A stretch of 64,000 bases of DNA from Blepharisma stoltei (lineage: Eukaryota > Ciliophora > Heterotrichea > Heterotrichida > Blepharismidae), in the NCBI GenBank assembly GCA_914767885.1, contig CAJZBQ010000003.1, positions 496,001-560,000 on the forward strand. The letters are read 5' to 3'. The position numbers were made by a program, and so were the translations under genes. The notes below the pieces were generated by a model. That model saw only the letters and a list, made by a program, of their open reading frames with translations, had not been told where the DNA came from and did no database searches. Below, piece by piece: positions 21,995 to 32,078 of this stretch. Position 1 is the stretch's first letter. Each line of letters begins with the position of its first letter.

Positions 21995-24900
21995 ATGCTC
22001 AAACGAATCGGATGCGGGCTCAATCACAGTGTCTGCGTTCTCGAAGATGGCAGCGTCTACGTATGAGGCTTATCTAAAAATGACGAGCTCGGAGTCCCTG
22101 AACTAAAAGGTTTTGCTCAATACACCCCTTACTCTTTTGACACCTCATCAGACGAATCCCATTATTCCGCAATTGAAGTGGCAGTAGGAGATACCCACAC
22201 TGCTTTATTGATTAGAGATGTATCATTACCTCCCTTAAAACTTATTTATTCAGCTGAAATACCTATATCCAAGATCTTTAATCAAGTTTTAGAATCCGTA
22301 AAAACGAAATGTGTCACTATGTCTAATTATCACACACAGAAGTGAAAAGGAGCTAAAGCCATCAGCAGGGAAAAAGTTGCAGCCTTTTTCAATGAATTTT
22401 TAACGAACGAAAATGAAGAAATAATCCAGGAAATAACTGATTTATTGATGACAAAGGCTGACCAAAACGGAAAAATCTTATATAAAGAACTCAGAGACCA
22501 ATTATATGGGTTCAGAGTTGACGATGGAAGAGTGATGACTTGGGGCTGCAAAGATAACGGGAGACTGGGGAGAGGCGACCCTAGAGAAATGGAAAATTCA
22601 AAAGAAAGGCTCGCACATCTCCCTGAAGAGATTTCGATTACTAAAATCAGTTGTGGAGGACAGCATACGTTAGCTATATCAATGGGGAGAAAATTATTTT
22701 CATGGGGTGCGAATGCATATGGACAGCTTGGCACTGGCAATACTAAAGACCAATTTATCCCAGTGCAAGTTACAATAGAAGCTGAATATCTAGTTGACAT
22801 AGCTGGAGGAGGTTCTCATTCACTTGCACTAGATAACGAAGGAAATGTGTATTCATGGGGTTTAGGAGAAGGTGGACGCTTAGGCCATGGAGAAAGCAAT
22901 CTTGAGCTCTTCCCAAGAAAAATTAGAACCCTTGATGACGTTGAATCAATCGCAGCTGGACATTCGCATTCTGGATGCATTAGAAAAGGAGAAATCTATA
23001 CCTGAGGAGTTGGGACTTATGCCCGATTAGGCCATGGAACTTTAAACAACGAATTCAGTCCAAGAGCTTTAGACTTTTTCAAAGGCCGCTACATGTGGAA
23101 GCTCTGCTTGTCCTTTTTCCATTCAGCTGTGCTAGCTATGAACGGAGAAGTCTGGGCATGAGGAAATTCAAAAAATGGAAGACTTGGTGTACCCAGTTCA
23201 AGTGGAGAAAATCAGCTGATCCCTGTAAGGGTTGGCATGGGCACTATGATGGGGGCAGTCAAAATTGTCGACGTTGCTCTAGGCTATAAGCATGGTTTAG
23301 CTCTATCCAAAAGAGGTCAACTTTTTGCCTGGGGGGATGGTTTAGATGGCAAACTTGGTATAAACTCCAAAGCTTTAGAAGAGCCGATCCCTAAAGAAGT
23401 AAAACTCCCCAAAGTCCACAGCAAAAAAAAGGAAGGGAAATTAGACTTTATGCCTTTAAAGTCTACAGCAGTTTCTTCAGTATACTGTGGAGATTTTAAT
23501 TCGTATTGTTTAACAAATGCAGGAGAAGTGCTTGCCTGGGGATCCAATGCAAAAGGACAGCTTGGAAATAAGCCTTCAAATGAGCCTGACCAAAGTGGAG
23601 ATGAAATAGAAGAAGATGAGCCTGAATATACAAATGATATAGAAAGAACAATGCCGAGGCCTGCTTCACAATTTAAAGGCCGTAATAGTTATACACCGCT
23701 GCTAATGGATGTATTTAGAAAAGAAAAGTTCAGGCTTCTTGCATCGTCTGGAGAATATGTCCTTGCATTAGGAGTAAATGGAAAAGTTTGGGCATGGGGA
23801 ACGAATGAGCAAGGACAGCTGGGTATTGGATATAGTGAAAGCACAAGAGTTATTAGAAGACCTGTGATGGTGGCTGCATTCAAAAGAATTGATATAAAAT
23901 TAATTGCAGCAGGCCCTTATCATTCAGCTTTTTTAGCTGATAATGGAGAAGTATATATGACTGGAAGTGCAGAATATGGAAAACTTGGCCTTGGTGATGG
24001 CGTCTTGACAGGAAAAAGCTCAATTCAATATATACCAAGAATGGTGCTTGGCTTACCTAATGTAAAAAACATCTCATGTGGCGTCACACATACAGCAGCT
24101 CTTGATTATTCTCACCATCTCTGGGTATGGGGAAGTGGCTGGTTTGGAAAACTCGGACTTTCTGACGCAATAGACCGTGTTGTCCCTACCCTTGTAGATT
24201 TTAAGACCTTTCAGCCCCCATCTCAGACTGGTTTAAAAGAAGTTGCATGTGGAGAGCATTATACTTTAGTTTTGTCCCTTGATGGCTATGTATATGGAGC
24301 TGGACTTGCTAAATTTGCAGGGCTGCAAATGGTTGGCTCAAATGAAGCTATTTCTTTCCAAAGAGTGGTCAAAATTGCGAGTGCTGTAAAAGCCATATCA
24401 GCTGGAAGAGACCATTCATTAGCTGTTACTAAAAGAGGACAAATTTATGGATGGGGAAAAGTAACTTCAGGAAAACTCGGCCCAGGACCATTTGTATATG
24501 TTGCAGATGACCCAACTGTAGCCTTGCCAGGACAGCTGATTATGTCACATGATACGGTGTTTGAAAGGGCAGTCTGTGGAAGTAATCATTCATGCGCTTT
24601 AACAGTAGATGGCGATGTGTTTGTATGGGGTAGCACTGGGTCTGGGAGACTTGGACTGGCTTATATTGATGACCCTGAAATAAAAGTGCCTCAAAAGCTA
24701 TATGGTGTTAATAAATGGCTATCAGAAAATAAAGAAATTGCCGAAACACAAGTTGATGATGTTGAAGAAGGAGACAATGAATATTTTTTGCAGACTTTAA
24801 TAAAAAATGAGCCCGCGGAAAACTCTGAAGAAACTTTATTACTGAATGACCAAAAAATCATATCAAAACTTGACAATTTATTGATGATGTTTGACAAGGT

Positions 24901-27900
24901 AAGAGAAGTAGAGCTTGAAAGGACAAATTCTCTGAGCTACTTAGAAAGCTTAATCGTTGCTAAAATTGAAAAAATGCCTCAAGTCGGAACTCCGCTCTTT
25001 AAACTTACCTTACCTCCTATCATCTCCAAAAATATCCAGCTTTACGAATATTTATTAGGCTGTCTCCAAAGCCACCCTTGCTACCTAGGCAGTATCATTG
25101 AAAAAAATCCAAACTTGCCAAGCACTCAGCTTGCAGACATCATCAATGGCATATACGGTAACATGAAAAACGACCCTATAAAAATGCGAAGACTTATGCT
25201 TCTTTATAAAATCGCTCTCACAATCTCAGTCGGAAAATCAGATTTCAAAAGATCACTAAAAGTCAAAGCCAGCGACATTGCATCAGAAATTTACTTTAAG
25301 CTCCTCAGAAGTCAGCCTACAAACATCCAATTCATTTCAGGCCTCGCTGCAGAAATAATGAAGCTCGTCTACAAAGCCAGCAAAAATAGTGTAAAAAAAG
25401 ACAAGCCCAAAGTTGTAAAAGAAGTTTTTGTACGAAAACCATCCCAAGCTTCTTCAAATAAAGGAAGCAATGAAGAAAACAAGACAGATGAAGATCATGG
25501 CAGCGCGCCTGAAGCTCCACCTCAAGACGAAATCAGAAGTCAGCCTGAAGAAATTAAAAGCCAATCAGAGGAAGATCCTCAGAATATCCGTATGGCGACT
25601 AATGAAGCTGTTGACCATGAAAAACACATGGATGAAAATAGAGTTATTGATGAATCAATTCCTGAAGTAGAAAGAATGAAAATCAAGGACGCTCTGAATT
25701 ATAAACAATTAGAAGAACTAGGAGAGCTTCCATATGAACTGCAAATAGTACTAAAAGAAAGAATAAGCCTGTTTAAGAAAACTGCTGGAAAAGCAAGAAA
25801 GCTTATTTATCAAGTATTAAGTCATAGTCCAAAGGTGAGGAAACGGTTTTCAGCTACACAAAAACTGTCAAATGAAGTAAAGTTCATGTATAAGGATATT
25901 CCGTCTGTCTTTTTAGAGCATTTTCCTTCACAATGTAATACCATTGAAGGCAAAGCCATTTTGGATTCAAAAATAGTTTCGCTGTTCTTTTTACCATTAG
26001 TGGAGCTGCTGAAAGAGCCTTATCAATTGAAAAGAATGGGGATTGAAGAATTTAATAACTCTTTTCGTAAAAAAGGAGCAGGGCCAAAAGATGAAGCCGG
26101 GCTTAAAATAAGTTTCAATGAATTTATAACACTATATGGAAATAACGTGAAACTCATTGCTGAAGATTTAGAGAAAGTTGCTGAAAGAGCACAAGGATAT
26201 GTGGTAGATTTTGATGAATATAGGAAATCTTTGGTTGATGAATTAATTAATGTCCCTGATTTAAATTTGCAGGATTTGTCGTTAGCTGACCTTTTCACTC
26301 AATGTTTGGCAGCAGAAGACCCAAATCTTACAATAAAGGTCTGCGATATTGCCAGTATTCATTTGCTATTACTACAACACTTAGATATACTAAAAGAATC
26401 GTTTTCTGAGGATGATCCTGTTGTCTTGATTATTGAAAGCTTCGGAGATATCACTGAGCTATATAAGAAAATCCTAAAAAGTGATACAAAGGATATAAAA
26501 ATGAACTTAAATCTGCCAATAAGATGACTGCTAAGAGAAAGAGGAATCCAAACATGCCCAAAGTGCAAAAGTCCTTTAACTTATTCTTTATTGAAAAATA
26601 AGCCTCCAGAAGACCGCGTAGATGAGCCTACTACTGTTACAAAATTGTGGAACTGCTGGAGCTGTGGGAACACTCAAGATGGGTGACACATGAAATGCTT
26701 ACTCCCCCTCCGTGAGCGAACAAAAAATGTTTTTATAAAAAAATATTTTGATATATAAATGATAATTATTATAATAAAACATCTAGCTAACTATTGAATT
26801 TTAAACACTTACAACATAAATTTTGTAAATTAAATTAATTTTAGCTTTGCAATTTTCTCAAATTTGGTAAAAAAATTACTATAAAATTAATGAGCAAAAA
26901 AAATTTTTTTTTCGCTTGCGGGGAGGGGGGAAATAGAGTGTGAAGCTGTCAGGCGTGAATTCCCAATTGAAGCTTTAATTAACTGTTTCAGGCCGTTTTA
27001 CAATAGTAAAGAACTTCTTGCCTTCGTAAATATTTTACATGACATCCCAAGAATTCCTCCAAAAATCACTCCCCATAAATTTATGAAAAATATTGTGGAA
27101 AAAGATAAAAGTGATTTTTCAATGGCTCACAAAATAAATGGTTTTTTCAGGTCCATTTTAGATAATAAGCCAATTGAAAAGACAGAGGATGAAGCTATTG
27201 AAGACGCTATAAAAGACTTTGAAATTCAAGCGAAGCACGAATACGACTTGAGAACTGGGCATAGAGCTTATCTAGACTCTATAAATCAAATGCTGCTTGA
27301 AGTAGAAGAAGAAATAAGGCTAGGATGTAACCAATTTCAGCAGAACACAAGAACAATTTTAAAGCAAGCCTCTCTTGCAATTAAAACTGGGAAAAATACA
27401 TCTGAGGTAAAATTTAATGACGCAAGTACTAATAAGATTAAGATTAAGATTACGCTGGGTATTTAAGGTCCCTACTACGTCCGAGGTCGCATGCCACGGT
27501 TTCCCGTGTGGTGGCAGAGCGTTCACCAAGCCCGGGCCGAAACCCCGGTTTCTCGTAGAGAGCATTGTCAAGGGCCGTCTCATACCGGCTCTGCTGACCA
27601 CCTCCATTTCCAACTTGGATCGTCGCCTAAGTTTACGCCAACTCCGCTTCGTCGTCCGCCAGATCTGCCCATTGAAGGGCACCTTTTCAACTGGAGAGAC
27701 CCCCGTTTTGGTGTCTAACTCGCCTCCCCTCTTTTCCGGTCATCCCGAGAAAGAACTCAACAGCTTTCGCCATTCGGGGCGAGCCACTAAAGCAGCTTAG
27801 GCAGGTAATTCACCCTGCCTCATTTTGGGCACTCACTGGGCTGAGCGCTGCTGGCAAAAAGAGGTCACGAATAACTGCCCATGGATCTGGTCGCAAAAAC

Positions 27901-30540
27901 AGCGGCTCTCGCGCTTAGGCCTCTCGCTTCGAGGTCCCAGATGTTGTTGGGCTAATTCCTGGCTCCAAAAACCATGCCCGGATATACATGGGTAACCACC
28001 ACTGAGAGGGGTGGGTCGGTCGCCATACGCCATTTTATGTATATGCAATACTAATAAAAGAGCACAAGGAAGGTTTAATATTGACTATTTGAAGAAGAAA
28101 AAAATTTTAATTAATATGAATGTCCCACCTGCTGTTATGAAAAACACGATATTTTTATTTACAGAGACTGAGACTGGGTCTTTTGATGTAAAAGTAGGGT
28201 TCAGCAAATTTATACAAAACATCAGGAGGCTTTGAGAAATTTCTGAAAGTCGTTTTAGCAAGAAAACCATGAAATCTGTTTTTGGAAAAAAATAGTTAAG
28301 TCGAATAAAATAAACTTTTAATAGAAAATTTTAACCGACTTGCAATGGTTTCATTTAATAGACATGGATAAATGGTATGAAGTCGGAGAAGCAAAATACT
28401 AGCGTGACTGAGAAATGAAAAATAGCAGAGTTGGAGATAAGAAATCTACATAAGTCGCGATCTTAGGTTATCGGCAAGTTGGTGCTAAAATTAACGGAAA
28501 TTTTGATGAACCCTACCAAGTCTTCAATATAAAACCAATACAAGTCGAGTAATTAAAATATGATCAGATCAATTAATCTTAAATTTAAAAAAAGCACCAT
28601 TTTCTTATATTTTTTCGATAATGTAAAATATATATAAATTTCAGTGTCGTGATTATGAAACCATTTATAGTAGAGAAATTAAAACTGTAGCAGGTAGGCT
28701 ATGAGAAATATTAGGAAGTCGTTGCGAGTTTTAGTATCCAATAAAATAAGTATAGTCGATTAAAAACAAAATTAAATTAAAATCTTTGATTGGGGGTCTT
28801 AAAATAAGGCATATAAAATTAAATATGAATCCAGGATTTACTCACCCTCTTTACGGCGATTTCGCAGAGATACTCAGAACTGAAGATAACGCAATAAATT
28901 GGTGCCAAGAAGTGAAAATAATGCAGCCAAACATTTGTGATATATGCCATAATCCATGCCTCTCTTATTGAAATGGAGGATCTATGTTTCTACGTTGTAC
29001 TTTATGCAATTTAAGTTTTTTCAATTCGAAGAAGATCCATATTTTCCCAATCAAGACTCTCAATAAGCAAGATGGTTAGGTTAATTTTCTATTGTTTCGT
29101 CCGAGAACAGTCCATGATAACTATTGTTGAAGACAGCGAAATATCAAAAGATGCTGTTATAAAGCTGTTTAAAAAGCTGAGAGCTTTAATAAGTGAACAT
29201 GAGATTGAAAATTATTTTACTGATAATCAGCTTGGAATAGAAGATGAAGATGGGCAAGATCATCCAACTGTAGAACTTGATGAAACTCATATTATGACTA
29301 TGGATCATAATCCCAAATGGCTATTCGGAATTTTTGACAGAGGAACAGAAGACTATAGATTTACTATGTAGGCAACGATAGAACTTTGGGAAAATTTATC
29401 AGGATATATTCTAAATGCAGTATCAAACGATCAAATGAATGCTACAGAAGTATTTATAGATGGCTGAGCAGCTTACAGACAGCTTCCAACATTAGAATAT
29501 CACCATTCAATTGTTTTTCATAATCAAGACTTTGGAATTGGAAGGCAAACAACTAATCGTATTGGAAACATTTGGAGCAGGCTAAAAAGACTAAAGGCTT
29601 ATAGAAATGGTTTTCGCCCAAAAAATGAAAAAAATTTGGATAATTACTGTATGTTTTTTTATTGGCTTCTCAAACTAAAAAATATACCAGAAAGAATAGA
29701 CTCATTGATACAAGTTTTTAAATATCTCTAAATTTTAATTTAATTTTGTTTTTAATCGACTATACTTATTTTATTGGATACTAAAACTCGCAACGACTTC
29801 CTAATATTTCTCATAGCCTACCTGTTACAGTTTTAATTTCTCTACTATAAATGGTTTCATAATCACGACACTGAAATTTATATATATTTTACATTATCGA
29901 AAAAATATAAGAAAATGGTGCTTTTTTTAAATTAAGATTAATTGATCTGATCATATTTTAATTACTCGACTTGTATTGGTTTTATATTGAAGACTTGGTA
30001 GGGTTCATCAAAATTTCCGTTAATTTTAGCACCAACTTGCCGATAACCTAAGATCGCGACTTATGTAGATTTCTTATCTCCAACTCTGCTATTTTTCATT
30101 TCTCAGTCACGCTAGTATTTTGCTTCTCCGACTTCATACCATTTATCCATGTCTATTAAATGAAACCATTGCAAGTCGGTTAAAATTTTCTATTAAAAGT
30201 TTATTTTATTCGACTTAACTATTTTTTCCAAAAACAGATTTCATGGGTTTTCTTGCTAAAACGACTTTCAGAAATTTCTCAAAGCCTCCTGATGTTTTGT
30301 ATAAATTTGCTGAGCCTAAAAGTAGTCCTTGTGGAAAATAGAAATTATATTTGTTTGCCGAGAGCTCCAATTGAAGTGAAATTAATGGGATTTGAAATAG
30401 AGCCAGATAAGTTGAAAGCGATGAGAAGGACTATGAACTTTAGAGCTGAGACTTCATTTCTTGATGGAAAAGTTAGCTTTAACGTATTTCAGCTTGTTAG
30501 GCTGCTAGGCAGCTTGCTAGGGAAATGCAAACAAGAGTAA
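21995..30540 (+). CDS. RCC1-IQGAP (RasGAP-related) fusion protein
   Basis: Pieces 21995-26701, 26936-27435, 28058-28197 and 30326-30540 join to exactly 1853 residues ending in TAA. Residues 1-900 form repeated RCC1 blades (many 'WG..GQLG' and 'G..HS.AL' motifs, several Trp written TGA). Residues ~970-1510 follow the GAP-related domain of IQGAPs, including the KVCDIASIHLLLLQHLDIL and DPVVLIIESFGD signatures. A zinc-ribbon-like stretch (CPKC...CWSC) lies at ~1520-1570. The C-terminus follows the IQGAP/RasGAP_C domain (ARLHEKGVL-like region, then GSFDVKV). RCC1 blades often act as GEFs or scaffolds and the GRD binds Rho/Ras GTPases, so a role in small-GTPase or cytoskeletal control is inferred. 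I see no clear catalytic arginine finger. Confidence 0.85.
26702..26935. mobile_element. Family-1 MITE/IES, 234 bp, in RCC1-IQGAP gene
   Basis: The left end TTACTCCCCCTCCGTGAGCG is intact; the right end is degenerate (CGCTTGCGGGGAGGGGGGAAATAG). TA-to-TA removal deletes 234 nt and joins Met-Lys-Cys-Leu to Glu-Cys-Glu-Ala in frame. Confidence 0.85.
27436..28048 (-). mobile_element. GC-rich retroposon-like insertion (copy B)
   Basis: Flanked by a perfect 9-bp duplication TACTAATAA (27427-27435; 28049-28057). Read on the minus strand it starts TTGCATATACATAAAATGGC and ends with a TAATCT microsatellite of about three units. It is GC-rich; its 5' ~60 bp resemble copy A. Removal with one repeat copy joins Ala-Ser-Thr-Asn-Lys to Arg-Ala-Gln-Gly in the IQGAP C-terminal domain. 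Confidence 0.8.
28198..30316. mobile_element. Merlin-type DNA transposon with ~585-bp terminal inverted repeats
   Basis: A 2119-bp element between 9-bp direct repeats TAAAAGTAG (28189-28197; 30317-30325). The inverted repeats 28198-28783 and 29732-30316 are almost identical and begin GGTTCAGCAAATTTATAC / GGCTCAGCAAATTTATAC. The centre encodes an IS1595-type DDE transposase remnant. An 8-9-bp duplication, terminal GG and an IS1016/IS1595-type transposase are features of Merlin. Removal restores Asp-Val-Lys-Val-Val-Leu-Val-Glu in the host gene. Confidence 0.85.
28825..29731 (+). pseudogene. Merlin (DDE_Tnp_IS1595-like) transposase, damaged
   Basis: The first part from ATG 28825 carries a zinc-ribbon-like CDIC...CTLC pattern, as in IS1595-family N-termini. 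A frame change near 29067 leads to the second part, which has the DDE-core features VELDETHI, WLFGIFDRGTEDYRF and VFIDGWAAYRQLP, then HNQDFGIG, TTNRIGNIWSRLKR and a C-terminal helix ending at TAA 29729-29731. A TAG at 29369-29371 interrupts the core. The usual third acidic residue falls in GNIWSRLKR, where Asn stands in place of the common Glu. With a frameshift, a stop and a changed catalytic position, it is probably inactive. The lesions might instead be tiny introns, but I found none that fits. Confidence 0.75.
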
Positions 30541-30753
30541 AAATATTAAAGAAGTTTAATTAACTGATAAATCTTATTAAAATAAGACACTTGGCTTGAA
30601 TACATTTTATTGATTAAAATCGTGCTTATGATATAGAAATATTGAAATTGTTTGAAATGATTAATATAAATTTAAGCAATATAATGATGATAACAAAATT
30701 CATAAATAATTAAATTAAAGGATATATCCAAAATATTTATTTTAAAATTCTAA

Positions 30754-32018
30754 CTATCGATTTGCAATTTTTTTCAAAAATTGATATCTCTCAGGAGCAA
30801 TCTTCGGTTCACTTTCTTTTAAATCCAAAGTAGAAAGAGAATTTGAAATAACTCTATACCTTAATAAACTGTGATTTGCTTTATTATCAGCCATTTCCCC
30901 TGCGTCAATATTAAACGCAGTGACAGCTCGAGGTATTTCATATTCAAAATATACTTTTTTCGAGTTTTTATCAGCAGAAGTTTCATTATTTCTTTCCTGG
31001 TCAAAAATTTTTGAAAATTCTCTTTTTGGCAGTTTTCTATGAGAGCTGGATCTTCCGCTTGATAAAGAAAGGGATGGTTTATGGTTTAAAACATTTTGAT
31101 GCTCATTATTATATTTCATGTCTTTAACTCCATGACCTCTTTCTCCTAACTCTTCCCACCCTTTAATTAGAACAAAAAATCCTGTTCCAATTTAAAGGGG
31201 AGAGTTTTTTTTAAAATATAATTAAATTTTTCTATATAAAAAATTTTAAATAAATTGAGAACAATAATTTGAATTTTAATTTCTTTTTATAAAGAAACAT
31301 TAAAAAATTAATTGATTAAGTGTGGAAAAATTGTTTAAAATAGCATTTTTTCCATCAAAATAGGCCAAAATTAATTTTATAAAACATTTGTATTTTCATC
31401 TTTAATTTGTTTTTTAATTTTTTTTTATAATTTTAAGAAATATAAAACAATAGAATAGTTTGAATTTTATTTATTTTTATAAAGAATTATATAAAAAATT
31501 TAATTGATTCAGTGTAAAAATTGTTTAAATAGCATTCTCTTTGCATTTTGTATATTAAATTAGGTCAAAACTAATTTATAATAATTAGTACTTTCATTGA
31601 TAAAATTATCCTAAAACAAATTTTGTTCCAATTAAAAGGGACTCAAAGTAACAAAAAAATGCAAATTTTATTTGATGTTTTGTTCCAATTTAAGGGAGAG
31701 TAAAGAAATTTGTTTAAGCTCTTTTATTGATAGTGGATCAAATTCTCGTCGTCTGATCACTGATATAACTCTATTCGAATTTACTCTCCTATATATTATT
31801 AATGGTTTTGGCTCACTTTTATTTGTCTCTTCTAATTTTTTCCGTAATTGACTGCTCTTTTTACTAGGTGGCTCTTTAAATCATGGCCCAAAGCTAGAAT
31901 CCTGATTAAGGTTCTCTTCTTTAAGTTTCGTTGAAAAGCTGTTTCTGAATATATTGATTGACTTGAATAAATACGCTTTTTTATCTTCAGCGATTTTCCT
32001 TAAGTTGCCACTCGACAT
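30754..32018 (-). CDS. Uncharacterised basic, disordered protein
   Basis: From ATG 32018 to TAA 30754, 236 residues after removal of the family-2 IES at 31149-31702; the join Gln-Ile-Ser-Leu to Gly-Glu-Arg-Gly keeps the frame. It is rich in Ser, Lys, Arg and Asn, with repeated 'RYRVISNSL' and 'YRRVNSNRVISVIRRREF' motifs that look like one short segment occurring twice (around residues 90 and 205). There is no signal peptide, membrane span or known domain. It starts 60 bp from the TRAPPC11 stop on the same strand. The function is unknown. Confidence 0.65.
31149..31702. mobile_element. Family-2 MITE/IES (motif TTTAAATTGGAACAAAA), 554 bp
   Basis: TA at 31147-31148 and 31701-31702. The end motif is an inverted pair at the left (31160-31200) and a same-orientation pair at the right (31619-31700). 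The core holds two ~190-bp diverged repeats (from about 31262 and 31450). Excision restores the frame of the unknown gene. Confidence 0.8.
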
Positions 32019-32078
32019 ATATTTTATAATATTTATAAATTTGATATATAATTGACGTATTAGTCTTAATAAATATGT

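Noticed and set aside
5975-26530. Many genes apparently broken by TGA stops, suggesting widespread pseudogenes
   Set aside because: The TGAs lie at Trp positions in conserved contexts and the frames continue on both sides; a UGA=Trp code explains all of them.
27467-28050. GC-rich blocks as rRNA or tRNA genes
   Set aside because: No rRNA signature sequence or tRNA cloverleaf could be recognised, and the blocks are flanked by target duplications.
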